Origin: CAYTGR01 sp964437445
GTDB lineage: Bacteria > Chloroflexota > Anaerolineae > B4-G1 > SLSP01
DNA length: 64,000 bases
NCBI GenBank assembly: GCA_964437445.1
Contig: CAYTGR010000004.1
Span: 62,001-126,000, forward strand
Direction: 5' to 3'
Shown in pieces: positions 41,299-50,514 of the stretch. The notes beneath the pieces were generated by a model. The model was not told the origin of the DNA, did not search any database, and saw only the letters and a program-made list of their open reading frames with translations. A program made the position numbers and the translations under genes. Each line of letters starts with the position of its first letter. Position 1 is the first letter of the stretch.

Positions 41299-43825
41299 GC
41301 TCGTCTAACTGGGGTGGTTTTTGCCGCCCCGCAATCTTACTTAGTTCGTCCACAAAGCGGTTGAAGCCGGCCACGTAGCTCTCCAGGTAATCCTCGACCA
41401 ACGCCTGGGCCAGCGCGGCTTGCCCGGCCTGGACCAACGGCCCGACGTAAGCCCGGAAATCACGCAGGCTGAGATGCATCACCTCGTGATCGTCCGTCAG
41501 AAACCCCCATACCAGTTCTTTGGTCTGGCCGTCGTCTTTGGCGCTGATGAAGCGGCGGAGGGTACTCCCCGGTGCGACCCGTCCTACATTGGAGAAAACC
41601 TCGTTCCCTTTGATGATCTCGTTGAGGACCGTGATGCGCTGGGGGATGGTGTCTAACAGATGCTGCATGGAGGCCGGCAGATGTCCCAGGAGCCGCAAGG
41701 TGGCCGTGTTGAAGCTCTCCCCGCGCATCGTCACAGCTTTCAACGCATCCAGCAGCTCCCCAAACGTTTTGAGATACGCCAGCAGCTCGCGCCGCGACTG
41801 GTCAAAGGCCTCCCAGGCCGGAGCTGTGGGCTTCTCGCGGCAGGCGCGGTACTGCGCCTCGGTGTTGCGGAAGAGGGCCGGCAGCTCTGTCAGCGGGTTG
41901 CGGAAGGTGGTGGGATAAAGGCGTTCGCGTGGGGCGACCCCGCTGGCGTCCATGGGGATCAAGAGCGCCGGGTTGGTGGTCTGAAACCGGGCGTGGGTAC
42001 TTTCCACGAGGTTGCGCAGCGCCGGCGGTAAGGCCGCGATGGCCTGCGCCAGCGGCGGCGCTGGCGAGTACTCTACCGCGTGAAAGCAACGGTAGAGAAT
42101 CAGCAGGTCGTTGACGGTGAGCCGGACCCCGCGCTGTTCCAACCAGCGGCGCAATCGTTGCAGCTGGGCCATGTTGAGCGCATCGGATTCGGCATCTACT
42201 TCAATCTGTTGGGAAAACGTGCGGGCCAGCGTTTCCACCTCTGGCCTGGATTCCAGTTTGAGGACGGGGGGGCGGGGCGTGGCTGAGGCCGGAGTGAGCT
42301 GGCTCAGCTGGCGGTAAGCGTGGATGGCACTGTCGGTGGCGATTTCGGCCACCGCCATTCCCCAGGTCCCATCAAAGAAGATGTGCGATTGGTCAAAAAC
42401 GATGCTGCGCTCGGTGCGGAAGAGCGTCAAGGCGTGATCGCCGATGCCCCGGTGATCGCGCCGGATGACGGCCAGCGGTAACGCCGCCGCATGGATGTCC
42501 CAGTTGATGAGAATGGGCACGCGCCGCAGCGCCGCCAGCTCAGCGCGGGTCGCTTTGGGGAGCTTCCCTCGCAGCGTCCCTTGTTGCTGGCGCGGACTTT
42601 CGGCCAGCAACAGATCCAGTGTCGGCAGCGTGGTGGGGGCCGGCGTGGCCAGAATGGTGCTGACCCAGGCCAGCACGGTGTCGGGGGCGGTGGGAAGCAA
42701 CCTGCCCAACAATGTCCCCCCGTTGACCGTGCGGACCTGCCCCTGCCGGTCTACGGTGAGAGGTTGCCGGCGGGCATCACAAAGCATCCCATCGGGCAAG
42801 GTGTAGAGCGGAAACGGTGGCTGGCCTGGCGCCATAGGGGCACAGAGCGGACTGCCCTGGGCGTCGCGTGCGCAGACCGGCAACAGATAAGTGTGTCCCT
42901 GCCAGATGAAGCCGATGGCTGCCTGCCAGAGGGGGAACGGCTCTTTTTGTTCCTGGAAACGCTCTGGCTGCAACGTGGCCAGGAGCGTCATTTGATCCTG
43001 ATAGGCGGCCAGTTCGGTGGCCTCGCGTTCGGCAAGCCGCTGATGCACAGCGGCGCGCAGCTCTGTCGGCAGTATTCCTAACCGCTCCTCTACAAAGTGT
43101 TGGAAGAGCAGTTGCCGGTGAGCCAGATAATCGGATTCCGGAGTGCGCCGATGGTAGGGCCGGCGGCGGCTCCAATCGGTGATGAGGGTGAGGAACGGCG
43201 GTTGGTCGGCCAGGCCACCCTCTTGGGCGGCCTCAAGGATCAGGCGCAGGAACACCCGCTCGCGCCATTCGGTGGCAAGCAACGCATCATAGCGGTAGAG
43301 CAATTCTATCATGGCGTTGACCCACGCGGCCCCCATCCGGGCCAGGTCAGCTTGCGCGGGGAGTGCGGCGTGGAAACCGGTCGTCTCGTTGGTGTGGCGG
43401 GCGGCATCCTCGCGCAGACCGAATTCCAGGTAGAATTGCCAGATCCCTTGCGGAAAAGCGGTGGTGAGCTCTTTGCCGGCCAGCTGGAGTATTTTCTGGT
43501 AAGCGTAGAGCGCCGCGGCCGGCCCGGCGACGAACACCCCGTAGGGCAACAGGCTGAGGCCGCGCAACAGGGCGTTGAGGTCTTGCTGCATCCGGTCGGG
43601 GTTGACCTGCCGGCCCTTCAGCTGGATCAGCCCGCTCAGAATGAAGGCGGGCAGGTTCCCGGCCGGGACGACGCGAGCTACCTCCTCGCGCAGGGCGCGA
43701 ATTTCCGGCAGGGTGAGCCGGGTCAGCTGGAGTAACGCTTGCTCATCAATCTCCACCAGCGCCGCCAGGGTCGTTTGCTGGGCCTGGCGCAGCGCCGCTA
43801 TGGAAGGGGCCGCCGGTTCGCTCAT
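41291..43825 (-). CDS. Unknown 844-residue protein coupled to the kinase-FGE gene
   Basis: 844 residues, mostly helical, with no signal peptide or membrane segment. No family recognised. A short HIFFDG at 481-486, in a context FDQSHIFFDGTWGMAVAEI, has the HxxxDG form of acyl-CoA-dependent transferases (condensation/BAHD type), but the surrounding fold could not be confirmed. Two other blocks stand out: INWDIHAAALPLAVIRRDH (440-458) and LTVNDLLILYRCFHAVEYSP (residues in the 570s-590s). Its ATG overlaps the stop of the kinase gene (ATGA), so it is translated with it and may be its effector or target. Confidence 0.8.
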   Translation of the reverse strand: MSEPAAPSIAALRQAQQTTLAALVEIDEQALLQLTRLTLPEIRALREEVARVVPAGNLPAFILSGLIQLKGRQVNPDRMQQDLNALLRGLSLLPYGVFVAGPAAALYAYQKILQLAGKELTTAFPQGIWQFYLEFGLREDAARHTNETTGFHAALPAQADLARMGAAWVNAMIELLYRYDALLATEWRERVFLRLILEAAQEGGLADQPPFLTLITDWSRRRPYHRRTPESDYLAHRQLLFQHFVEERLGILPTELRAAVHQRLAEREATELAAYQDQMTLLATLQPERFQEQKEPFPLWQAAIGFIWQGHTYLLPVCARDAQGSPLCAPMAPGQPPFPLYTLPDGMLCDARRQPLTVDRQGQVRTVNGGTLLGRLLPTAPDTVLAWVSTILATPAPTTLPTLDLLLAESPRQQQGTLRGKLPKATRAELAALRRVPILINWDIHAAALPLAVIRRDHRGIGDHALTLFRTERSIVFDQSHIFFDGTWGMAVAEIATDSAIHAYRQLSQLTPASATPRPPVLKLESRPEVETLARTFSQQIEVDAESDALNMAQLQRLRRWLEQRGVRLTVNDLLILYRCFHAVEYSPAPPLAQAIAALPPALRNLVESTHARFQTTNPALLIPMDASGVAPRERLYPTTFRNPLTELPALFRNTEAQYRACREKPTAPAWEAFDQSRRELLAYLKTFGELLDALKAVTMRGESFNTATLRLLGHLPASMQHLLDTIPQRITVLNEIIKGNEVFSNVGRVAPGSTLRRFISAKDDGQTKELVWGFLTDDHEVMHLSLRDFRAYVGPLVQAGQAALAQALVEDYLESYVAGFNRFVDELSKIAGRQKPPQLDEQR

Positions 43826-45996
43826 GGCAGACGTTCACCCACGACAACGCAGCGGAAACCCAGGTTGGGTCCTTTGGCGGGACGGTTCGTGCCGCCCTCC
43901 GGTGCGCCAACTTCGCGGTGGGTCGTGCGCAGCTGGCGGCTGAAATTGGCCACGGAATCAAAGGCCCCGCCGCGCATCACCTTTTCTTTGCCCTGGGTCG
44001 GACCGGTGGGATCGGCCGCCGGGGATTGCTGGTAATAATCCTTGCTGTACCAGTCGCTCACCCATTCCCAGGCGTTGCCGGCCAGATCCAGGATGCCGTA
44101 GGCGCTGGCGCCGCTCGGATATTGGCCCACGGCCGCCGTGGTGTTGCCCAGCTGCAGTCGCGTCTTGTCCAGCTCGTCGCCCCAGGGATATCGCCGTTTG
44201 GTTTGCGTGGTGGGATCCCAGGAGGCCGCCTTTTCCCATTGGGCCTCGGTGGGCAACCGCACGTCCCAACCGCTTTGGGTGGCGACCCAGCTGCAATAGC
44301 TGACCGCCTGGTCCCAGCTGAGGTAAGTCATCGGGTGATCCTTGTAGGCCGGGTTGTCGTAGGCGTTGCGCGTATAGGGGGCCACACAGCCCCCGGCGGC
44401 GACGCATTGTTGATACTGCGCGGTAGTGACCTCATGCTCGTCCATCCAGAAGGGACCGAGGGTGACTTCATGGGATGGCTTTTCGTCTTTGGAAGCATCT
44501 GGATCAGCGTCGGTGGCTCCCATTTCAAAGGGGCCGGCCGGGACGAATCGCAGCGGCATCCCGTCTACGGTGCGGAGCAGGGTTGCCCCGGGCGCTAACG
44601 TCGGCGTTGGCGTGGGGGTGGGCAGTGGTGTGGCGGTGGCCGTCGGCGATGGGAGGGGGGTGGCCGTCGGTGTGGAACTGGGCGGCGGCGTGACGGTGGG
44701 GGTAGCCCTGGGTGTGGGGGTGGGTGTGACGGTCGGTGTTGTGTCGCTGAGCGGGCTGCTGGGTGCTATGGTGGGGGTGGGGGATGGCCGTTCGGCCACC
44801 GCAACAGGCGAGGGCGTCGCGGTGACCGGCAGCGCGGCGGTCGGAGTTCCACCTCTCTGATACCAGATTCCCTTGCTCAACCAGGCCCCGAGGGCCAGTA
44901 GCACAAGGAGGGCGACGGCTATCGCCGCCCAGCGGCCACGACGCTGCGGGCCGGCGGGAACAGGGATGCTGTCGGCGAAAGCGGGCCGTGGGGTGGCGGG
45001 AGGCGGTGGCGTAGCGCTGACCACCGTTCCATTGGGCCGCGGAGCGGCTCCGGCGGAGGGGGGGGCGACCAGGTCGGTCGGAGGTGGGGGCGGCGCCGGT
45101 GGCAGGATCGCCCCTGGCTTCGTGAGCGTGCTGGCCGTATCATCCAGTACCAGGCCGGTCCAGGCCTGACTCAGGGCCGCTATCAGCGCCCGCGCGGTGG
45201 GGAAGCGCTGCTCAGGTTCCTTGGCCAGCGCTTTGAGAATGACCATCTCCACGGCGCGGGGCAGCTCGGGGACGTAGGTCCGGGGGGGGATGGGTTCCTC
45301 ACTGACATGTTTGAGGGCCAGGCTCAGCGCCGATTCGGCCTCAAACGGCAGGTGGCCGGTAACCATTTCGTAGAGGACACCGCCCAGCGAATAGATATCA
45401 GATTGCGGGCGTGCCGCGCGGGAGTCTAATGCCTGTTCCGGGGCGATATATTCCGGCGTGCCGAAACTCTGGCCTATGGAGAGCTGGCTCGTCCGATCTT
45501 GGAGCATCGCCAGGCCGAAGTCGCCCAGGATCGCCTGCCCATCCTGGGTCAGGAGAATGTTGCCGGGCTTGACGTCACGGTGGATGATGCCGCGCTGGTG
45601 GGCATAATCCAGTGCTTCGGCGACCTGGCCGAGGATGTGCAGGATTTCCTCGTTGGTGAAACGGCGGCCCTCCTGCTTCCGTCGGTCTATTTCAGCGCGC
45701 AGGTCGGTGCCCTCAATGTATTCCATCGCCATGTAATGGCCGCCGGCGTAAACCCCGAAGTCATATACCTGGACGATGTTGGGATGGCGAAGTGCGGCAA
45801 TTGCCTGGGCCTCCCGTTGGAACCGCTGGCCGAGGGCCGGATCAGCCTGCAAAGCGGCCCCTAAGACTTTAATTGCCACATAACGGCGCAGGGCAGGATG
45901 AAACCCTTTGTATACTTCAGACATACCCCCATGGCCGATTTTGGCCACGATGGTGTACGGCCCGATGTTTTGGCCGACCAAGCTGCTGGATTCCAT
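43822..45996 (-). CDS. Transmembrane Ser/Thr protein kinase with FGE-like sensor domain
   Basis: 724 residues: a Hanks-type kinase (about 13-270), a Pro-rich linker, one transmembrane helix (about 357-378), a long Thr/Pro-rich stretch (about 385-490), and a formylglycine-generating-enzyme/SUMF1-like domain (about 495-720). Kinase residues: glycine loop GHGGMSEV, Lys43, Glu62, catalytic Asp141 in HRDVKPGN, Asp159 in DFG, and GTPEYIAPEQ. The FGE-type domain keeps RLPTEAQWEKAA, YPWGDE, GNAWEWVSDWY and RGGAFD. The kinase faces the cytoplasm, the FGE domain outside. ATGA coupling to the next gene. A consensus-like promoter lies upstream. Confidence 0.9.
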   Translation of the reverse strand: MESSSLVGQNIGPYTIVAKIGHGGMSEVYKGFHPALRRYVAIKVLGAALQADPALGQRFQREAQAIAALRHPNIVQVYDFGVYAGGHYMAMEYIEGTDLRAEIDRRKQEGRRFTNEEILHILGQVAEALDYAHQRGIIHRDVKPGNILLTQDGQAILGDFGLAMLQDRTSQLSIGQSFGTPEYIAPEQALDSRAARPQSDIYSLGGVLYEMVTGHLPFEAESALSLALKHVSEEPIPPRTYVPELPRAVEMVILKALAKEPEQRFPTARALIAALSQAWTGLVLDDTASTLTKPGAILPPAPPPPPTDLVAPPSAGAAPRPNGTVVSATPPPPATPRPAFADSIPVPAGPQRRGRWAAIAVALLVLLALGAWLSKGIWYQRGGTPTAALPVTATPSPVAVAERPSPTPTIAPSSPLSDTTPTVTPTPTPRATPTVTPPPSSTPTATPLPSPTATATPLPTPTPTPTLAPGATLLRTVDGMPLRFVPAGPFEMGATDADPDASKDEKPSHEVTLGPFWMDEHEVTTAQYQQCVAAGGCVAPYTRNAYDNPAYKDHPMTYLSWDQAVSYCSWVATQSGWDVRLPTEAQWEKAASWDPTTQTKRRYPWGDELDKTRLQLGNTTAAVGQYPSGASAYGILDLAGNAWEWVSDWYSKDYYQQSPAADPTGPTQGKEKVMRGGAFDSVANFSRQLRTTHREVGAPEGGTNRPAKGPNLGFRCVVVGERLP

Positions 45997-46046
45997 TGGC
46001 GTTCCGCGTCACCTTACAAGATGATTAGCTGCTACTATGGGTGGAA

Positions 46047-46074
46047 AGTATAACCCGCTTTGCCCGTGCGTCAA
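46047..46074 (-). promoter_or_regulatory. Promoter of the kinase-FGE operon
   Basis: TTGACG, 16 bases, TATACT on the minus strand, giving a leader of about 45 bases before ATG 45996. Confidence 0.6.
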
Positions 46075-46119
46075 CCCGGGTATGGTGCTAAAAACCTGTG
46101 CCGTCAGCGCCTTTTTGCT

Positions 46120-46335
46120 TTACCCAGCCGATAGATAATAGATAATGGATAGATGAGGAGGATGATGAGGAGGATAGGGAAAGGGATCTTGTGTGTGCAG
46201 CAACTGCCCAAAAATTGAAACATACCTGTTACGGCAAGGTCTGGACTTACTTCTGCATTGCCTGTACAATTAGAGTATGCGGAACTACTGGTTACTCAGT
46301 CTTGATGATTCTTCTTAAGGGAGCGCGGCATACTC
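46120..46335. other. Spacer with short purine-rich repeats before the cyclase gene
   Basis: Within 46129-46180 GATAATAGATAATGGATAG and GAGGAGGATGATGAGGAGGA form a low-complexity run. A weak TGGACT (46242), 17 bases, TACAAT (46265) could be the cyclase promoter. Nothing coding seen. Confidence 0.4.
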
Positions 46336-49300
46336 ATGGAACACTCTGAATCTTCTGCGGGGGTAGCTCTGACCGCGGCCCAACCCCTGGAGCAGCTGTT
46401 GCAGTATCAACCGGCTTTGCTGCCGCAATTGCATCAGCTCTTGACAGCTGTGGTGGCCTACCTGCCGCGCGTTGTGGCCCGGCCGTTGGTGGAAACCCCC
46501 AACACGGATTTGATCACTATCCCCTTGGAGGGGACGGTGATGTTTGCCGACATTGATGGCTTTACGCAACTGGCCGAACGTTTCTCCGAAGTGGCCTCGC
46601 AGGAGGGGGCCGAGGAACTGACCGAACTGGTAGACCGGTTTCTGGAGATCCTGATCACCACCACGGCCCGGTATGGAGGGGATTTACAGAAGTTCGCCGG
46701 CGACGCCGGGCTGCTCTTTTTCAGCGGGGAGGCCCATGCGTTGCGAGCCGTCGCGGCGGCGCTGGATGTGCAGCAGGCCATGGCTGCCCAGTTAGGCGAG
46801 GTGGAGACGTCGCTGGGCCGTTTCCCTTTGCAGGTTGCTATCGGGTTGGGTGGGGGTCGTATGGTGGGGCTGGGGCTGGGGACGGCCGGGGGCCGCGAGT
46901 GGCTCATCAGCGGCGAGCCGTTGCGGGCGATGGGGCGGGCGCAATCGGCGGCCCCGCCAGGTGGGTTGATGCTGGACGCGGTGACCTTAGCCGGCTGCGG
47001 GGACGCCGTCGTCTGGGAGGCCGCGGAGGAGGCGGACCTGGCCCTCGTGACCGGCTTGCATGAGCGCCCCGCTCCTCTCGCGTTGCCGCCCCTGCCGGAA
47101 CCTCCGGAGGGATTGGAGCGCGGTCAACAGCTGGCCTGGCTGCTGGCTCGCCTGGATGCGCTGTCGCCTTTCCTGGCTCCGGGCGTGCTGGAGCGGTTGA
47201 CGGCGGCCCTCGGCCTGGAGCGCAGCCGCTTGTGGAGCGAGCACCGCCAGGTCACCATCTTGATGCTTTCCATGGCCAGCCAGGTGGACCTGGCTCGTTA
47301 CTGGGATGATCCGGCGGGATTGCAGCAGGCGGCCGGCGCGGCCAATGCCTTCTTTGTGCAGGCCCGTGACGCCATCCAGCGCTATGATGGCATCGTCAAC
47401 AAAATCGGGTTGGGGCCACAAGGACCCTACCTGATGGCGCTTTTCGGTGCGCCCCGGGCGCATGAGGATGACTCGCTGCGGGCGGTACTGGCGGCCCTGG
47501 AGCTGCAGAGTGCCTCGGAGACGCCGCTCCGGTTAGGGATCAACACCGGGTTCGTCTTTGCCGGTGACGTGGGCACCGGTGAACGGCGCGAGTACACCGT
47601 GATGGGGGATGAGGTCAACCTGGCCTACCGGCTGATGAGCGCCTGCCGACCGGGGGAAGTCTGGTTGGGACCGAACACGGCTCGCCATGCGGCCGTGCAG
47701 CGGCGGGTCACCGGCGAGTGGGCTGCCCCACGTCCCTTTAAGGGTAAGCGGGAGCCAATTGCGCCGTTTGTGGCGCGCGGGGTCCGCCAGCTCTTTGCCG
47801 GCACAACGGTAGCGGAACTGCCCCTGGTGGGCCGGGAGGCGGAGCTGCAAAAGCTGACCGCCACGCTGGAGCAGCTGCGAGCGGGTCAATCGCAGGTGGT
47901 CTTGTTGCACGGAGCGGCCGGCAGCGGCAAAAGCCGTCTGGTGCAGGAGGTGGCGGCGCTGGCGGCGCACCAGGGGCTGGAGGTCTGGGTGGGGACTGCG
48001 CCGTCCTATGGGGCGCACCTCCCCTATGCTGTCTGGGAAGGGCCTCTGCTCTCTCTGTTGGGGTTGGAGACCGTGCCCTATGCCGACCGGGCGGAACACC
48101 TGCAAGCGGAGCTGGCCCGCCACGGGTTAGAGCTTTGGGCGGCGTTGGTCGCGCCGTTGCTGGGATTGGATGTTTCCCCCTCGCCCGAAGTGACGGCACT
48201 CTCGCCGGCATTGCTGACCCAACAGCGGCGGCAGGTCCTGCGCGAACTCTGGGAGCGGGCCGCCCGCGCCGCTCCCCGGCTCCTGATTCTGGAAAATGCC
48301 CAGTGGATGGCCGACCCCTCGCTGGAATTGCTGGATGCGCTGGTGGACCCGTTGCCGGGAGCGCCTTTGCTGGTGCTGGTAACCTATCGGGACGACCCAC
48401 CGGCCGCCGGACGCTGGGATCATTTGCCGCAGCGGTTAGACTTAGCGCTGGAGCCGCTTTCCTCCAAAGCGATGACGGCCCTGGTGCGCCAGCTTTCCGG
48501 CGGCGTGGCCTTGCCGCCGGAGGCAGAGCGCTGGATTGTGAAGCGCGGGGGCGGTATCCCGCTCTTTGCGATTGAGGCCGTGCGCACCTTGATCACTTCC
48601 GGCGTGTTGGTGGAACAGAGCGGCCAGTGGCAGTTGACTGCTTCATTGGAGGAACTGCCGTTGCCGGGCACCACGTATGATTTGTTGCAGAGCCGGATTG
48701 ACCAGTTGGACCCGCCTGGTCGCCACCTGCTGCGGGCGGCCGCCGTCGTCGGGGAGCAGATGACCGTCCCCATGTTGGTGGCCGGCTATGGCGAGGAGGC
48801 CCGTCCGGCGGTGGTCCGACGGTTGCCGGCCTTGAGCCCGTTGGGGTTGATCTACGGAGATGCTGCCTGCGAGACATTGCTCTTCCGCCAGCCGCTCATC
48901 CGTGAGGTGGCTTATCGCGGGTTGGCCTACCGGGTCAAGCGGCTGATCCACCAGCGGCTGGCGGAGTTCTTAGAGCAGTTGCGCGAGCGGGCTACTTCTA
49001 ATTGGCTGACGTTGTTGGCCTATCACGCTTTTGAGGGCCGGTTGTGGCCGCTGGCCGTTTGGGCCAACGTGGAGTTGGGCCGGCGGGCCTCGCAATCCTA
49101 TCTCATGGACCAGGCGGTGCGCGCTTTTCAGCGGGCGCTGGAAGCAGCTGACGCCGGTCAGCTGGTGGCCCACGACGAGCGATTTGAAGCGCACCATTTG
49201 TTGGGTGATACGTTGACCATCTTGGGACAGTACGATGAGGCCCTGGATCATCTGGCGCAGGCACGCCAGCTACTGCCCGCGGCGCCGACGGAGCCGAAGG

Positions 49301-50460
49301 ACGTCATGCGGTTGGCCGATCTGGAGTATCACATCGCTTCCATTTTGGAGGACCAGGGCCGTTACAAAGAGGGCTTTGAGGCCGTGGAACGCGGCTTGCA
49401 GCTGGCCGGAGTGCAGGCCATGGTTGAGGGGGCGCGGCTCTATATCCGGGGGGCCGGGCTGTACTATCGGCAGGGTCATTACGACCAGAGCGAGCAGTGG
49501 GCCGCCCACAGTGCAGAACTGGCTGCTGCGTTGGCCGGCGACGAGGCGAAGAAGGTCCAGGCCCGGGCGCTCTATGTGCTCGCCCTGCTGGCCTATCAGC
49601 GGGGCACCTTGCAGGCCGCGTTAACGTTGGGGCAGCAGAGTTTGGAGGTTTATCGCGCTTTGCAGGACATCCCGGGCGAAATTGGCGCGCGCACCAATTT
49701 GCTCCTGACCCATCTGTTGCTCGGCAACTGGCGGGAGGCCGTGGAACACGGTGAGCGGGCGTTGACCCTGGCCCGCCGGATCCGCAACACCGAAGGTGAG
49801 GCCCGGTTGGCCGCCAACCTGGGCGAGGTTTACCGCTGCCAGGGCCGGTTTCTGGAGGCCCGTCAGGCTTACACCACGGCCCTGGAGATTGCCGGTGCGC
49901 GCGGGATCACCTTTGGTGAGGCCGTGATGGAGAACAACCTGGCGGCGGTGGCTTTGCGGGAGGGGCGGTGGGAGGAGAGCGAAGAGCGGTTGGCGCGGGC
50001 CGAGACGCTGTCCCGGGAGATCGGCTCGGAAGTATTGCTGCCTGAGATCTACCGCCAGCGGGGCGAGCTGCGTCTCGCTTTGGGCGACCCGGAAGGCGCG
50101 TTGCCATGGGGTGAGCGGTCGCTGCTGCTGGCCGAGAGCCAGGGCGCTAACCCGGAGGTGGTGCGGACGCGCCGGCTGCTGGCTGAAATTTACCTGGCGC
50201 AGGGGCAGTGCGCCGCGGCCGGGACTGCCCTGACTGCGGCGACGCACTTACTGCAAAGTGTCACGGATCGCTACGCGGAGGCTCAGGTGATCTTTACCAC
50301 GGCCCATTTTTATTGGCATTGTGGGGATTGGCCGGGGGCGCTGGAGCGCGCCCGCGAGGCCGTCGCGCGCTTTGAGGCCCTGGGCGCCGCCTGGGACTTG
50401 GCCCAGGCGCAAGCCCTGCTTGCCACCTGGCTGACATTAAAGGATGAGGGCGGAAAATGA
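46336..50460 (+). CDS. Soluble adenylyl cyclase-like protein: two class III cyclase domains, AAA ATPase, TPR
   Basis: 1374 residues. C1 domain (about 62-235) keeps the metal aspartates: Asp72 in FADIDGFT and Asp123 in KFAGDAG. C2 (about 302-480) lacks both but keeps Lys356, Thr421, Asn428 and Arg432 in YTVMGDEVNLAYRL; C1 has Arg in place of that Asn. Next an ATPase with Walker A HGAAGSGKSR (525-534) and LLILENAQW (Walker B-like). The rest (about 900-1370) is TPR repeats. This is the order of mammalian soluble adenylyl cyclase. Predicted to make a cyclic nucleotide, controlled by ATPase and TPR modules. ATG 46336 is preceded by a weak AAGGGAG. Confidence 0.88.
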   Translation: MEHSESSAGVALTAAQPLEQLLQYQPALLPQLHQLLTAVVAYLPRVVARPLVETPNTDLITIPLEGTVMFADIDGFTQLAERFSEVASQEGAEELTELVDRFLEILITTTARYGGDLQKFAGDAGLLFFSGEAHALRAVAAALDVQQAMAAQLGEVETSLGRFPLQVAIGLGGGRMVGLGLGTAGGREWLISGEPLRAMGRAQSAAPPGGLMLDAVTLAGCGDAVVWEAAEEADLALVTGLHERPAPLALPPLPEPPEGLERGQQLAWLLARLDALSPFLAPGVLERLTAALGLERSRLWSEHRQVTILMLSMASQVDLARYWDDPAGLQQAAGAANAFFVQARDAIQRYDGIVNKIGLGPQGPYLMALFGAPRAHEDDSLRAVLAALELQSASETPLRLGINTGFVFAGDVGTGERREYTVMGDEVNLAYRLMSACRPGEVWLGPNTARHAAVQRRVTGEWAAPRPFKGKREPIAPFVARGVRQLFAGTTVAELPLVGREAELQKLTATLEQLRAGQSQVVLLHGAAGSGKSRLVQEVAALAAHQGLEVWVGTAPSYGAHLPYAVWEGPLLSLLGLETVPYADRAEHLQAELARHGLELWAALVAPLLGLDVSPSPEVTALSPALLTQQRRQVLRELWERAARAAPRLLILENAQWMADPSLELLDALVDPLPGAPLLVLVTYRDDPPAAGRWDHLPQRLDLALEPLSSKAMTALVRQLSGGVALPPEAERWIVKRGGGIPLFAIEAVRTLITSGVLVEQSGQWQLTASLEELPLPGTTYDLLQSRIDQLDPPGRHLLRAAAVVGEQMTVPMLVAGYGEEARPAVVRRLPALSPLGLIYGDAACETLLFRQPLIREVAYRGLAYRVKRLIHQRLAEFLEQLRERATSNWLTLLAYHAFEGRLWPLAVWANVELGRRASQSYLMDQAVRAFQRALEAADAGQLVAHDERFEAHHLLGDTLTILGQYDEALDHLAQARQLLPAAPTEPKDVMRLADLEYHIASILEDQGRYKEGFEAVERGLQLAGVQAMVEGARLYIRGAGLYYRQGHYDQSEQWAAHSAELAAALAGDEAKKVQARALYVLALLAYQRGTLQAALTLGQQSLEVYRALQDIPGEIGARTNLLLTHLLLGNWREAVEHGERALTLARRIRNTEGEARLAANLGEVYRCQGRFLEARQAYTTALEIAGARGITFGEAVMENNLAAVALREGRWEESEERLARAETLSREIGSEVLLPEIYRQRGELRLALGDPEGALPWGERSLLLAESQGANPEVVRTRRLLAEIYLAQGQCAAAGTALTAATHLLQSVTDRYAEAQVIFTTAHFYWHCGDWPGALERAREAVARFEALGAAWDLAQAQALLATWLTLKDEGGK

Positions 50461-50514
50461 CTAACCCACTGAGCCACTAAAGACTAATTGACCATTTTTA
50501 CGAGGAGGGGAACG

